A stretch of 64,000 nt of DNA from Burkholderiales bacterium (lineage in GTDB: Bacteria; Pseudomonadota; Gammaproteobacteria; Burkholderiales; Burkholderiaceae_C). Under the pieces are notes generated by a model, which was not told the DNA's origin, did not search any database, and saw nothing but the letters and a program-made list of their open reading frames with translations. Location: positions 1 through 64,000 of the forward strand of contig CANGHK010000001.1 in NCBI GenBank assembly GCA_947453625.1. The letters run 5' to 3'. Position 1 is the first letter of the stretch; each line of letters starts with the position of its first letter. This document shows positions 8,487 to 19,933 of this stretch, one piece after another. The translations under genes were made by a program, and so were the position numbers.

Positions 8487-8873
8487 TCATTGGCGGGGCG
8501 CCACCCGGTCACGCAACCAGGCGCCAAACGTGGCTTCGTCGATCTCGCCCGACGCCAGCCCGAACATCGCCACGGTCGCCTCGGCTTGCGACGCGGTCAG
8601 CCTATGGCCGTTCAGCCCGAGAAACAGGCCGACCGACAGGAATGCCGCACGTTTGTTGCCATCGACGAAGGGATGGTTCTGGGCCAGCCCGAAGGCATAG
8701 CTGGCCGCCAGATCCGCCAGATCGGGCTCGCCGTAGGCTGCCAGATGCAAGGGCCGGGCCAGCGCCGAATCGAGCAAACCCGCATCGCGCAGGCCCGAGG
8801 CGCCACCGTGCATGGACAGGCTCTCGTCATGCAAGAGCTCCAGCAGCTTGCGGTCAACCCAACGCCAGCTCAT
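8487..8873 (-). CDS. death-on-curing (Doc/Fic) family toxin
   Basis: A 128-residue Fic-fold toxin with the core motif HPFVDGNKRAA at about residues 67-77, matching the HxFx(D/E)GN(K/G)R pattern of Doc kinases. Doc phosphorylates elongation factor Tu and halts translation. The shortened GNKR form points to Doc rather than an AMPylating Fic enzyme. It overlaps the antitoxin gene by 4 bases (ATGA). The pair sits between aspS and aroG, splitting a run of core genes. Confidence 0.88.
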   Translation of the reverse strand: MSWRWVDRKLLELLHDESLSMHGGASGLRDAGLLDSALARPLHLAAYGEPDLADLAASYAFGLAQNHPFVDGNKRAAFLSVGLFLGLNGHRLTASQAEATVAMFGLASGEIDEATFGAWLRDRVAPRQ

Positions 8874-9094
8874 TTGGCCAAGGCCCGGAAGGTGTCACGG
8901 TAGTCGCGCATGAACTCGCGACCCACCGCCAACTGCTCTTCAAAGCTGGGGTCGAGCGGCGTCAATGCCAATCCGTCGGGCGTGTCGGTGATGTAGACCG
9001 TGTCGCCCTTCTCCAGCTTCAGCCGCGCCAGCACCTCCTTGGGCAGGATGACGCCGACCGAATTGCCGATCTGGGTGAGTTTGAGGGCGTGCAT
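8870..9094 (-). CDS. AbrB/MazE-type antitoxin paired with Doc
   Basis: A 74-residue protein with the swapped-hairpin AbrB DNA-binding motif: LKLTQIGNSVGVILPKEVL followed by KLEKGDTVYIT. The C-terminal tail (FEEQLAVGREFMRDYRD) should wrap the toxin. Classical Doc is paired with a Phd-fold antitoxin, so this is a mixed pairing. The start is the ATG at 9094. The long upstream open frame has no support. Its stop overlaps the doc start. Confidence 0.85.
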   Translation of the reverse strand: MHALKLTQIGNSVGVILPKEVLARLKLEKGDTVYITDTPDGLALTPLDPSFEEQLAVGREFMRDYRDTFRALAK

Positions 9095-9112
9095 CAGGAT
9101 CTCCAGCGAAGT

Positions 9113-9128
9113 TATAACGTATGTTATA
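9113..9128 (-). promoter_or_regulatory. inverted repeat operator ahead of the AbrB/Doc pair
   Basis: TATAAC (9113-9118) and GTTATA (9123-9128) form a perfect 6-bp inverted repeat with a 4-nt spacer, about 19 bases before the antitoxin ATG. It is an AT-rich island in GC-rich DNA and can also supply a -10 box. AbrB-type antitoxins bind such sites to repress their own operon. Confidence 0.5.
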
Positions 9129-9212
9129 CCTCGCCGGCGCTGAGCGCCACCCACCGGCTCACATCCTGCCGCCCGCCTCGGGCCCAGAGGCCCGCGGTGG
9201 ACGGCAATCCGC

Positions 9213-11006
<1,794 letters not shown>

Positions 11007-11144
11007 GACAAAAAACTCCAATGCTGGTTTGCAGGGGGCACGCCCTTCAGACGGCGGCGCCCGGGTGTTGAGGCTGGGATGGCGTGAATCGGGGCTGTGG
11101 CGCCAGCCCTCAGGACCAGGCGCTGAGCCGCGCGCCCGGCCCGG

Positions 11145-11801
11145 TCAATTTCGCGCCGGCGCCGTGGGCCGCGGCGCGGGCGGCGCGGGCGGCGGTGGCA
11201 CCACCACGCCCATCGAGATGATGTACTTGAGCGCCTGGTCCACGCTCATCTGCAGCGGCCGCACATTGGCACGCGGCATGATCAGGAAGAAGCCTGAAGT
11301 CGGGTTGGGCGTGGTCGGCACATACAGGCTGACATGCTCGCCCACCAGGTGGGACTGCACCTCGCCGCCCGGCTTGCCGGTGACGAAGGCGATGGTCCAC
11401 GATCCGGCATGCGGGTACTGCACCAGCACCGCCTCGCGGAAGGCGTTTCCGCTGCTGGAAAACAGCGTGTCCGAGACCTGCTTGACCGAGCTGTAGATCG
11501 CGTTGACGATGGGGATGCGCGACATCGCACGGTCCCATTGCCGCACCCACCACTGGCCGAAGATGTTGGTCACGAAGACGCCGGTGATCAGCATCATCGC
11601 CACCATCACCAGCACGCTCAGGCCGGGGATATGGCGCAAGGCCTCGATCGAGACATCGGCAGCCGGCGGCAGCACCGCCTGGCTGATCGTCAGCAGCCAC
11701 GAAAACATGCCGTCCATCAGCCCGAGCAGCCACAGCAGCACCCAGATCGTGATGGCCAGCGGCAGCCAGACCAGCAGGCCGGCGATGATGTACTTTCTCA
11801 C
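11145..11801 (-). CDS. DUF502 family inner-membrane protein
   Basis: A 218-residue protein with two or three hydrophobic segments: residues ~4-28 (IIAGLLVWLPLAITIWVL), ~62-82 (LSVLVMVAMMLITGVFV), and a conserved SVKQVSDTLFSSSGNAFREAVLVQYP block. That block is the hallmark of DUF502. The C-terminus is Pro/Ala-rich. Function is unknown. It regularly lies next to aspS and an fmdB-like gene in Burkholderiales, as here. Confidence 0.82.
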   Translation of the reverse strand: MRKYIIAGLLVWLPLAITIWVLLWLLGLMDGMFSWLLTISQAVLPPAADVSIEALRHIPGLSVLVMVAMMLITGVFVTNIFGQWWVRQWDRAMSRIPIVNAIYSSVKQVSDTLFSSSGNAFREAVLVQYPHAGSWTIAFVTGKPGGEVQSHLVGEHVSLYVPTTPNPTSGFFLIMPRANVRPLQMSVDQALKYIISMGVVVPPPPAPPAPRPTAPARN

Positions 11802-11850
11802 GCGCTACGCCTGAGCGAGACGGGACGGGCGGCCGACATGGCGGGCGTGC

Positions 11851-12225
11851 TCAAGGGGCGGGCGCGGCGGAGGCGGCGCTGCTTTTTCCCGCCGCGGCAG
11901 CGCCAGACGACGCGGCCGCGGGCGCCGGGGTCGACGCCGCCGGCTGGTCGGACGCCGGCGCGGCAGCAGCCTGGTCGCTGCCGGCCGATTTGCCCCCGCC
12001 GTCCTTGCTGTCTTTGGACGAGGCCGACGCTGGCGCGGCGCCCGAGCCCTTGAAATCGGTGGCGTACCAGCCCGAGCCCTTGAGCTGGAAACCGGCAGCG
12101 GTGACTTGCTTGGTGAAAGACTCAGCGGCGCAGACCGGACAGGTGTGCAACACCGGATCGGACATCTTCTGCAACACGTCTTTCGCGTGGCCGCAGGCTG
12201 AGCAGCGATAAGCGTAGATCGGCAT
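11851..12225 (-). CDS. FmdB family zinc-ribbon protein
   Basis: A 124-residue protein starting MPIYAYRCSACGHAKDVLQK. Its two CxxC pairs (CSAC at ~8-11 and CPVC at ~29-32) make the zinc ribbon of the FmdB/putative regulatory protein family. A GSGWYATDFK motif follows, then about 60 residues of Ala/Ser/Pro/Lys low complexity. It was originally described as a regulator, but its real function is unsettled. A longer open frame fuses it to the neighbour; the ATG at 12225 matches the family start. Confidence 0.85.
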   Translation of the reverse strand: MPIYAYRCSACGHAKDVLQKMSDPVLHTCPVCAAESFTKQVTAAGFQLKGSGWYATDFKGSGAAPASASSKDSKDGGGKSAGSDQAAAAPASDQPAASTPAPAAASSGAAAAGKSSAASAAPAP

Positions 12226-12275
12226 GGCTAAACCCTTGACGCAAAACCCAAAATTATAGTGCCGCGGCCTGGCGC

Positions 12276-13724
12276 TCAGGCCCGCAGGCCTGCCACCCGG
12301 TGGTGCGAACCCTGGCGGTTGCGCAGCGACTGCGGCCCCAGCGACCCCATCACCATGCCCAGCACGGCCATGCCGAAACCGCCCAACTGGGCCGGAAAGG
12401 CCTCGCCAGCCGGCGTGACCAGCAGCAGCAGCCAGGCCAGCACGCCCAGCACGATGGAATAGACCGCGCCCTGGGTGGTGGCGCGCGGCCAGTACAGCCC
12501 GGCCACCAGCGGCACGAAGGCGCCGACCAGCGTGACCTGGTAGGCGCCCGAAACCATGTCGTAGATCGGCGTGCCCTGCGAGGCGATGGCATAAGTGCAG
12601 ACGCAGACCGAGAACACCAGCACCGCGATGCGCATCGTCATCAACTCCTGGCGGTCGCTGACGCGCGGATAGAACTGGCGCCAGATGTTCTCGACAAAGG
12701 TCACCGACGGCGCCAGCAGCGTGGCCGAGGCGGTGCTCTTGAGCGCCGATAGCAGCGCGCCGAAGAAGATCACCTGCATCGCGAACGGCATCCTGGTCAT
12801 CACCAGCGTCGGGATCACCCGCTGCGGGTCGTCCTTGATCAGCGCGGTGGCGGTCTCGGGCATGATGATCAGCGCACTGACCACCAGGAACATCGGCACG
12901 AAGGCGAACAGGATGTAGCAGACGCCGCCGATCACCGGCCCCCGGGTGGCCGCGCCGACATTCCTGGCCGACATCACGCGCTGGAACACATCCTGCTGCG
13001 GGATCGAGCCCAGCATCATCGTCATCGCCGCGGCGATGAAGAAGGCGATCTCCTTGAAACCGGGCTCGGGCAGGAACTTGAACAACTGCTTGCTGGTGGC
13101 CAGCGCCAGCACCTTGTCGGCGCCGCCGGCCAACTGACCGGCAAACACCGCGATGACGGCCAGCCCGACCACCAGGATGATCATCTGGATGAAGTCGGTG
13201 ACCGCCACCGACCACATGCCGCCGAACAAGGTGTAGGCCAGGATGGACGCGGTGCCCAGCACCATGCCCAAAGGGACCGAAATTGCGCCGTCCGACAGCA
13301 GGTTGAACACCAGCCCGAGCGCGGTGACCTGGGCCGAGACCCAGCCCAGGTAGCTCAGGATGATGATCAGCGAGCACACCACCTCGACCGCCCGGCCGTA
13401 GCGCTCGCGGTAGTAGTCGCTGATCGTCAGCAGCGTCATCTTGTAGAGCTTGCTGGCGAAGAACAACCCGACCAGGATCAGGCAGGTGCCGGCGCCGAAC
13501 GGGTCCTCGACCACGCCGTTCAGACCGCCCTGGACGAACTTGGCCGGAATGCCCAGCACCGTCTCGGAGCCGAACCAGGTGGCGAAGGTGGTGGTGACGA
13601 TCATCACCAGCGGCAGGTGGCGGCCGGCGATGGCGAAATCGGCCGTGTTCTTGACGCGCCTGGCGGCCCACAGGCCGATGGCGATGGTGATCAGCAGGTA
13701 GAAGATGACCAGGGTCAGCAGCAT
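12276..13724 (-). CDS. sodium:solute symporter family transporter
   Basis: A 482-residue, very hydrophobic protein with about 12-13 membrane helices. It has the SSS-family features RRVKNTADFAIAGRHLP and TWFGSETVLGIPAKF near the N-terminus and SALKSTASATLLAPS in helix 8. The nearest kinds are proline/pantothenate-type symporters, but the substrate cannot be fixed. It separates ubiB from fmdB and runs in the same direction. The ATG at 13724 starts straight into the first helix. Confidence 0.83.
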   Translation of the reverse strand: MLLTLVIFYLLITIAIGLWAARRVKNTADFAIAGRHLPLVMIVTTTFATWFGSETVLGIPAKFVQGGLNGVVEDPFGAGTCLILVGLFFASKLYKMTLLTISDYYRERYGRAVEVVCSLIIILSYLGWVSAQVTALGLVFNLLSDGAISVPLGMVLGTASILAYTLFGGMWSVAVTDFIQMIILVVGLAVIAVFAGQLAGGADKVLALATSKQLFKFLPEPGFKEIAFFIAAAMTMMLGSIPQQDVFQRVMSARNVGAATRGPVIGGVCYILFAFVPMFLVVSALIIMPETATALIKDDPQRVIPTLVMTRMPFAMQVIFFGALLSALKSTASATLLAPSVTFVENIWRQFYPRVSDRQELMTMRIAVLVFSVCVCTYAIASQGTPIYDMVSGAYQVTLVGAFVPLVAGLYWPRATTQGAVYSIVLGVLAWLLLLVTPAGEAFPAQLGGFGMAVLGMVMGSLGPQSLRNRQGSHHRVAGLRA

Positions 13725-13869
13725 GATGGCAAGACGCTCCGCGGCGGCGTGGTGACGGAAAGGGTGGCCGCCCCAACGCGGCCGGCGCGATTATCGACGC
13801 GGGACGGGACCGCCTCGGCACCCACGCACGCAAGACCCACGCCCGCCCGACGGGCTCAGGGCACGGAGG

Positions 13870-15426
13870 TCAATGCCCCGTCCAGCGCAGCAGGATCTGC
13901 GTGGCCAGCACGCCGGCAACGAAGCCGACCGCCGCGTACAGCAGCGCCTGCAGCAGCCGGTTGGTGCGGCGCTGCTCGACCAGCAGCGCCAGCGTGGCGG
14001 GGTCGGACTGGCGCCCGCGCAGCAGCGCCTGGTGCACCAGCCGCGGCAGTTCGGGCAGCAGCTGGGCGTAGCGCGGGGCTTCGTTCTTGAAACGCTCGAC
14101 CAGGCCGGTCCAGCCCACCTGCCGGTGCATCCACGATTCGAGGAAGGGCTTGGCGGTGGCCCACAAGTCGAGTTCCGGGTCGAGTTGGCGGCCCAGGCCC
14201 TCGATGTTGAGCAGCGTCTTCTGCAGCAGCACGAGTTGCGGCTGGATCTCGACGTTGAAACGGCGCGAGGTCTGGAACAGCCGCATCAACACCTGGCCGA
14301 GCGAGATGTCCTTGAGCGGGCGGTCGAAATGCGGCTCGCAGCAGGCCCGGATAGCGCCTTCCAGCGCATCGACGCGGGTGTCGGGCGGCACCCAGCCCGA
14401 CTCCACATGCAACTCGGCCACGCGCTTGTAGTCGCGCCGGAAGAAGGCCAGGAAGTTCTGCGCCAGGTATTCCTTGTCCCAGTCGGTCAGGGTGCCGACG
14501 ATACCGAAATCGAGCGCGATGTAGCGTCCGAACGTGGCCGGCGCCAGGCTGACCTGGATATTGCCCGGGTGCATGTCGGCGTGGAAGAAGCCGTCACGGA
14601 AGACCTGGGTGAAGAAGATCGTCACGCCGTCGCGCGCCAGCTTGGGGATGTCGACCCCGGCATCGCGCAGGCGCTGGGTCTGGCTGATGGGCACGCCGTG
14701 CATGCGCTCCATCACCAGCACGCTGGCGCTACAGTAATCCCAAACCATTTCGGGCACCAGTACCAGGTTCAGGCCCTGCATGTTGCGCCGCAGCTGCGCG
14801 GCGTTGGCCGCCTCGCGCACCAGATCGAGCTCGTCGTGCAGGTAGACATCAAATTCGGCCACCACCTCGCGCGGCTTGAGCCGCTTGCCGTCGGCCCATG
14901 CCCATTCCATCACCCGGGCCAGCTTGTGCAGCAGGTTCAGGTCATGCTCGATCACGTCGAGCATGTCCGGGCGCAAGACCTTGACCGCCACCTCGCGGCC
15001 GCTCTTGAGGGTGGCGAAATGGACTTGCGCGATCGACGCACTGGCCACCGGCACGGTGTCGAACTCGGCAAAGATCTCGTCGACGCGCCGGCCAAAGGCT
15101 TTCTCCACCATCGCCACCGCCAGCACACCGGGGAACGGCGGCACCTGGTCCTGCAGGCGCGCCAGTTCGTCGGCCACGTCCAGCGGCAGCAGGTCGCGCC
15201 GGGTGCTCAGCACCTGGCCGAACTTGACGAAGATGGGGCCGAGTTTTTCCAGCGCCATGCGCAGGCGGGCGCCGCGCGGCGCGTCCAGGCGCGCGCGCCG
15301 GCCAACCGTGGCCACGCGCACCATGACCCGCACCCAGCCCTGCCGGAAACCCGACATCGCCACCTCGTCCAGGCCGAAGCGCAGGACGGTCAGGCCGATG
15401 TAGACCAGCCGAAGGAATTGACCCAT
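13870..15426 (-). CDS. ubiB: ubiquinone biosynthesis regulatory kinase-like protein UbiB
   Basis: A 518-residue member of the UbiB/ADCK atypical kinase-like ATPase family, needed for coenzyme Q synthesis at the inner membrane. It has the KFGQ signature ([20 protein letters not shown] region), the Ala-rich loop [15 protein letters not shown] with the ATP lysine, HADMHPGNI, and DFGIVG. Two C-terminal membrane helices close it ([18 protein letters not shown]). The ATG at 15426 gives the family start [11 protein letters not shown]. It lies 13 bases after ubiJ in one transcript. Confidence 0.94.
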   Translation of the reverse strand: MGQFLRLVYIGLTVLRFGLDEVAMSGFRQGWVRVMVRVATVGRRARLDAPRGARLRMALEKLGPIFVKFGQVLSTRRDLLPLDVADELARLQDQVPPFPGVLAVAMVEKAFGRRVDEIFAEFDTVPVASASIAQVHFATLKSGREVAVKVLRPDMLDVIEHDLNLLHKLARVMEWAWADGKRLKPREVVAEFDVYLHDELDLVREAANAAQLRRNMQGLNLVLVPEMVWDYCSASVLVMERMHGVPISQTQRLRDAGVDIPKLARDGVTIFFTQVFRDGFFHADMHPGNIQVSLAPATFGRYIALDFGIVGTLTDWDKEYLAQNFLAFFRRDYKRVAELHVESGWVPPDTRVDALEGAIRACCEPHFDRPLKDISLGQVLMRLFQTSRRFNVEIQPQLVLLQKTLLNIEGLGRQLDPELDLWATAKPFLESWMHRQVGWTGLVERFKNEAPRYAQLLPELPRLVHQALLRGRQSDPATLALLVEQRRTNRLLQALLYAAVGFVAGVLATQILLRWTGH

Positions 15427-15439
15427 CGAAGCCGGCGCT

Positions 15440-15958
15440 TCAGTCGGCGCGGGGTCGTCCGACCACCGACGAGACCGCTTGCAGCGCCGCCCGCAGCGCG
15501 CGTGCCAGGGCCGACCCCAGTTGATGCACCTGCTGTGCCACCGCGGGCCCGAACAGCCGGTCCAGGTCGTCGGTGACATCCCAGCGCAGGTTCTTCAGCA
15601 GCCAGTCGACGTCGCCGGCAAGCTGCGCGTCGCCCTCGATCACCACCGGCGGCATCTCGCCGGCCATCAGCCGCCAGGCCAGCGCCGCCGGGTTGGGCGC
15701 GTCCAGCCTGACCCGCAGATCGGCATCCGCCAGTTCGCTAAACCATTCCACCAGCCCGGCCGGGGTGACGCGAAACGCCAGCGGCGGCGGTGCCGGCAGC
15801 AAGCTCGGTAATTGCAGCAGGTCCAGGCGCAACACCCGCCCGCGGTGCGGCAGCAGTCGCTCGACCGCCTGCGGCTCGGACGACAGCACATGGTTGACCA
15901 CCAACACCAGTCGGTCCATCAGGGCGGGGGCCAGCAGCGCGTTCAGGTTGTGCAACAT
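15440..15958 (-). CDS. ubiJ: ubiquinone biosynthesis accessory factor UbiJ (SCP2 domain)
   Basis: A 172-residue protein with an SCP2-like lipid-binding fold in its first ~100 residues, including [11 protein letters not shown] and the middle block [32 protein letters not shown] typical of UbiJ. UbiJ organises the soluble Ubi complex around the polyprenyl substrate. The ATG at 15958 was chosen over a longer open frame. Directly upstream the core gene order stops and the exopolysaccharide locus begins on the other strand. The ubiE expected nearby is 45 kb away. Confidence 0.85.
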   Translation of the reverse strand: MLHNLNALLAPALMDRLVLVVNHVLSSEPQAVERLLPHRGRVLRLDLLQLPSLLPAPPPLAFRVTPAGLVEWFSELADADLRVRLDAPNPAALAWRLMAGEMPPVVIEGDAQLAGDVDWLLKNLRWDVTDDLDRLFGPAVAQQVHQLGSALARALRAALQAVSSVVGRPRAD

Positions 15959-16161
15959 TGGGCGGATTGTAGGCAGGAGGCCACGCCAGCAGCCCGGAAG
16001 CGCCCCGGAAGCGGCTGGAAATTGAACGAGAATGACCGCGGGGGACGGTGACCCCCTGCTCCAAGAGGGGTTCAGTCCCCGGACTCGCCACCGCTGAATC
16101 CAGCGGTCACGGCCGCGGGCCTTCCCCCCGGTTGACCGGTGCAAGACCACCCTGATTCTTG

Positions 16162-17553
16162 ATGTTCGAAACAAGAACCCATCGAAATTTCAACACCGCG
16201 CCACAGTCCGTCACGGCCCTGATCGCCACACTGCTCGAGCCGGCCATCACCGTGCTGGTGTATGTGCTGGCGATGCACTGGAATGACGAGACGATAGGCC
16301 GCGCCGACCTGACGCTGTGCTTCCTGGTGGTGGCGCTGACCTGGCCCGGCATCAACCGCTTCCGCGACCGCCTGAGCTCGGCCGCCGTGGGCATCCTCGG
16401 ATCCTGGCTCACCCTGGTGTCGATTCTGGCCGGCTTTGGCTACGGCACGCGCAGCCTGGACCTGTTCGACCGTGACGTCCTGACCTTCTGGGTGACGGCC
16501 ACGCCGGTGCTGCAACTGCTGGCGGTGCGGGTGGGCTACGTCACGCTGCGCCGCCTGTCCGCCAACAGCCGCAACCGACGCACGGCAGTGGTGATAGGGG
16601 CAGGGTCGCTGGGCGTGAAGGTGGCCAAGGCGCTGAGCATCAGCCCGGTTCAAGGCATAGACTTCGTCGGCTACTTCGACGACCGCACTGACCAGCGCGT
16701 GCCCGCCGAGAGCGCCGCGCTGCGGTTGGGCGACCTGCAGGGCGCCGCGCCCTACATCCGTCAGCACGGCGTCAAGGAGGTGTTCATCACCTTGCCGCTG
16801 GGCTCGCAGCCGCGCATCATCGAGTTGCTGGAAAACCTGCAGGGCACCACCGCATCGATCTACTTCGTGCCCGATGTGTTCGGCATCAGCATCATCCAGG
16901 GCCGGTTGCTCGACTTCAACGGTGTGCCAGTGGTGGGCATCTGCGAGACGCCGTTCACAGGCACCAACCGCTTGATCAAGCGGATCAGCGACATCGTGCT
17001 GTCCAGCCTGATCCTGCTGCTGATCGCGCCGGTGATGCTGGCGGTGGCCATAGGCGTCAAGCTCAGTTCGCCCGGCCCGGTCATCTTCAGGCAAAAGCGC
17101 AACGGCCTGGATGGCGACGAGATCATGGTCTACAAGTTCCGCTCGATGACGACGCTCGATGACGGCGCCGTCGTCAAGCAGGCCACCAAGGGCGATGCGC
17201 GCATCACCCGCTTCGGCGCCTTCATACGCCGGACCTCGCTCGACGAGTTACCGCAGTTCATCAACGTGCTGCGTGGCAGCATGAGCATCGTCGGCCCCAG
17301 GCCGCACGCGGTGGCGCACAACGAGATGTACCGCCAGCTGATCAAGGCCTACATGGTGCGCCACAAGGTCAAGCCCGGCATCACCGGCTGGGCCCAGGTC
17401 AACGGCCACCGCGGCGAGACCGACACCATCGAGAAAATGCAGGCCCGGGTCGAATACGACCTGGAATACCTGCGCAACTGGTCACTGGCGCTGGACCTGG
17501 TGATCATCCTGCGCACCCTCAAGACGGCGTTCTACGACAGCAGCGCCTACTGA
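16162..17553 (+). CDS. undecaprenyl-phosphate sugar phosphotransferase (WcaJ/EpsB type)
   Basis: A 463-residue polyprenyl-phosphate hexose-1-phosphate transferase that starts repeat-unit assembly on the inner membrane. The N-terminal half has four membrane segments and a CoA-binding-like domain (VVIGAGSLGVKVAKAL). The C-terminal catalytic half has FRQKRNGLDG, YKFRSMT, RRTSLDELPQFINVLRGSMSIVGPRPH and VKPGITGWAQVNGHRGET. WcaJ-type enzymes usually add glucose-1-phosphate. Translation likely begins at the ATG at 16162; a TTG directly before it is in frame. It is the first gene of the rightward block. Confidence 0.92.
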   Translation: MFETRTHRNFNTAPQSVTALIATLLEPAITVLVYVLAMHWNDETIGRADLTLCFLVVALTWPGINRFRDRLSSAAVGILGSWLTLVSILAGFGYGTRSLDLFDRDVLTFWVTATPVLQLLAVRVGYVTLRRLSANSRNRRTAVVIGAGSLGVKVAKALSISPVQGIDFVGYFDDRTDQRVPAESAALRLGDLQGAAPYIRQHGVKEVFITLPLGSQPRIIELLENLQGTTASIYFVPDVFGISIIQGRLLDFNGVPVVGICETPFTGTNRLIKRISDIVLSSLILLLIAPVMLAVAIGVKLSSPGPVIFRQKRNGLDGDEIMVYKFRSMTTLDDGAVVKQATKGDARITRFGAFIRRTSLDELPQFINVLRGSMSIVGPRPHAVAHNEMYRQLIKAYMVRHKVKPGITGWAQVNGHRGETDTIEKMQARVEYDLEYLRNWSLALDLVIILRTLKTAFYDSSAY

Positions 17554-17615
17554 CCCGCGCGGCAGGCCAGGCGCGCACCCGGCAAGCCACATCGACATCC
17601 TCCGGAGCACTCACC

Positions 17616-18914
17616 ATGACCCCTCACCTGACTGGCCGCGGCCCTGTTCTGTCGGCCCAAGCGCTGACGGCGCTGGCGGCGCTGCTGGCCTGCGGCGCAG
17701 CCCAGGCCGACGAGCCCAACCCCTGGTACATCGGCGCGGCGCAGACCTTCAGCTACGAATCCAACCTGTACCGGGTCGGCTCGTCGCCCGGCGGCCAGGA
17801 GCAGACGCTGCCGCCAGGCACCAACAAGTCGGACCTGATCTCCACCACCGCGCTGATCGGCGGCATAGACCAGGCATTCGGCCGCCAGCGCGCCTACGGC
17901 AGCATCAACGCGGGCCAGAGCGTCTACCGCGAAAACAGCAAGCTCAACACGCCCATCTACGCGCTGAACCTGGCGTTGGACTGGTCCACGATCGAGCGCT
18001 TCCAGGGCACGCTGAGCTTCGGCGCCAACCAGAGCCAGGCCAGGTACGACACGGTCAACACCGGCGGCGTGGTCGCAACCCGCCAGAACATCGCCAACAG
18101 CCGCAACATCGAAGCCATAGGGCGCATGGGCCTGGTCACCAAGCTGAACGTTGAAGCCAAGTTCGGCTACAACGAGATCCGCTACTCCGCCGCCGACTAC
18201 CAGCACAACAACTACCAGCAGCAGGTCTCCTCGCTGGGCGTCAACTACCGGCCCAGCGGCCTGTTGACCTTGGGCAGCGCGCTGCGCCAGACCCGCGGCG
18301 ATTACCCCAATGGGCTGCTGATCGGAGGCCAGCATGGGGTTGACCGCTTCACCCGCAACGACCTGGACTTCACCGCCACCTGGGAACCCAGCCAGGTCAG
18401 CGACGTGTCGGGGCGAATCAGTGCCACCCGAACCCACTACCAGCACGACCCGCTGCGCGACTCCAAGGCGCCGACCGGCTACCTGGCGTGGAACTGGCGG
18501 CCGACCGGCAAACTGAGACTCCGCACCGAAATGCGGCGCGATTTTGGCCAATATGGTTCGGTGGCCAACTTCGGCGCGATCGTCGGCACAGGCGTGGTCG
18601 ACTACAACCGCACCACCACCACGCTGCACCTGAACGCCGACCAGGACATCAGCGCCAAGGTCGCACTCAACGCCTCGATCGACCAGGCACACCGCACGCT
18701 GACCAACCGCTACCTGGTGCCCCAGGGAACGCTGGCCACCCAGAGCGGCAGCGACAACACCTTGACCTTCACCCTGGGCGCCCGCTGGACCCCCAGCCGC
18801 AACACGCTGGTGGGCTGCAACCTCAGCCAGGACCGGCGCCGCACCGACACCACGCTGTCGACCAATCTGGGTGCGGCCATCCTGGGCTGCTTCGGCCAGA
18901 TCACGCTGCGATGA
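17616..18914 (+). CDS. EpsL-like outer-membrane beta-barrel protein of the exopolysaccharide locus
   Basis: A 432-residue exported protein. A signal peptide covers residues 1-31 with cleavage expected after AAQA. The rest is alternating amphipathic strands with many Asn/Thr/Tyr, ending in an aromatic-poor ITLR. This fits a beta-barrel and the EpsL family of exosortase-linked exopolysaccharide operons. It may form the outer-membrane exit together with EpsE, but that is inferred. It overlaps galE by 4 bases (ATGA). A GGAG box precedes the ATG at 17616. Confidence 0.72.
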   Translation: MTPHLTGRGPVLSAQALTALAALLACGAAQADEPNPWYIGAAQTFSYESNLYRVGSSPGGQEQTLPPGTNKSDLISTTALIGGIDQAFGRQRAYGSINAGQSVYRENSKLNTPIYALNLALDWSTIERFQGTLSFGANQSQARYDTVNTGGVVATRQNIANSRNIEAIGRMGLVTKLNVEAKFGYNEIRYSAADYQHNNYQQQVSSLGVNYRPSGLLTLGSALRQTRGDYPNGLLIGGQHGVDRFTRNDLDFTATWEPSQVSDVSGRISATRTHYQHDPLRDSKAPTGYLAWNWRPTGKLRLRTEMRRDFGQYGSVANFGAIVGTGVVDYNRTTTTLHLNADQDISAKVALNASIDQAHRTLTNRYLVPQGTLATQSGSDNTLTFTLGARWTPSRNTLVGCNLSQDRRRTDTTLSTNLGAAILGCFGQITLR

Positions 18915-19933
18915 GCCAGCCCACCATCCTGCTGACCGGCGCCACCGGCTACATCGGGTCGCACACCTGGCTGGCGCTGCAGGCCGCCGGCTTCGAGGTC
19001 GTCGGGGTCGACGATTTCTCCAACAGTTCACCCGGGGTGCTGAACCGGTTGCAGCAACTGTCAGGCCGCAAGCCGGTGTTCGAGCGTGCCAATGTCTGCG
19101 ATGCGCAGGCGATGAATGCGGTGTTCGGGCGCCACGCCATCGCCGCAGTGGTGCACTTCGCCGCCTTCAAGGCGGTGGGCGAATCGGCCACCCAGCCGCT
19201 GGCCTATTACGCCAACAACCTGGGCGGGCTGATCACCACCTGCCAGGCCATGCTGGCGCGGGGCTGCAGGCGTTTCGTGTTTTCCAGCAGCGCGACGGTC
19301 TACGGCGATCCGCAACAGTTGCCGATCACCGAGGACTCGCCGCTGTCGGCCACCAACCCCTACGGCCAGACCAAGCTGATCGGCGAGACGGTGCTGCGCG
19401 ACCTGGGCGCCGCCGACCCGCTGTGGCAGACCGCCTGCCTGCGCTACTTCAACCCGGTGGGCGCGCATGAATCCGGGTTGATCGGCGAAGACCCGCGCGG
19501 CACGCCGAACAACCTGATGCCCTATGTGGCGCAGGTGGCCGTGGGCCGGCGCGAGCGCCTCAGCGTCTACGGCGACGACTACCCCACGCCCGACGGCACC
19601 GGCGTGCGCGACTACATCCATGTGGTCGACCTGGCCGAGGGCCATGTGGCCGCGCTGCGCCGGCTGCTCGACCAACCCGGCTCGATCACCGTCAACCTGG
19701 GCACCGGACTGGGTTACAGCGTGCTCGACCTGGTGGCGGCCTACGCCCAGGCCAGCGGCCATGAGATACCCTACCAGGTGGTGGGTCGCCGGCCCGGCGA
19801 CGTGGCCGCCTGCTACGCCGACCCGGCGCTGGCCCGTCAATTGCTGGGCTGGCAGGCCCGGCACGACCTGAACCGCATGTGCGCCGACAGCTGGCGCTGG
19901 CAAACCCAAAACCCTAACGGATTCCAAGCATGA
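18911..19933 (+). CDS. galE: UDP-glucose 4-epimerase
   Basis: A 340-residue extended short-chain dehydrogenase that interconverts UDP-glucose and UDP-galactose. It shows the NAD-binding GATGYIGSHT at residues 9-18, FSSSATVYG, the catalytic YGQTK (YxxxK), and the GalE-specific LRYFNPVGAHESGLIGEDP and VRDYIHVVDLAEGH. It is coupled on both sides: 4-base overlaps with the epsL-like gene and with manC. Confidence 0.93.
   Translation: MSQPTILLTGATGYIGSHTWLALQAAGFEVVGVDDFSNSSPGVLNRLQQLSGRKPVFERANVCDAQAMNAVFGRHAIAAVVHFAAFKAVGESATQPLAYYANNLGGLITTCQAMLARGCRRFVFSSSATVYGDPQQLPITEDSPLSATNPYGQTKLIGETVLRDLGAADPLWQTACLRYFNPVGAHESGLIGEDPRGTPNNLMPYVAQVAVGRRERLSVYGDDYPTPDGTGVRDYIHVVDLAEGHVAALRRLLDQPGSITVNLGTGLGYSVLDLVAAYAQASGHEIPYQVVGRRPGDVAACYADPALARQLLGWQARHDLNRMCADSWRWQTQNPNGFQA

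Noticed and set aside
8431-8490. 20-codon N-terminal extension of aroG
   Set aside because: It would overlap the Doc stop and has no match to DAHP synthase N-termini, so the ATG at 8430 was preferred, with some doubt.
11851-13833. 660-codon minus-strand frame running through the symporter into FmdB
   Set aside because: Only the last 124 codons are real (FmdB). The rest is an off-frame reading of the symporter gene.
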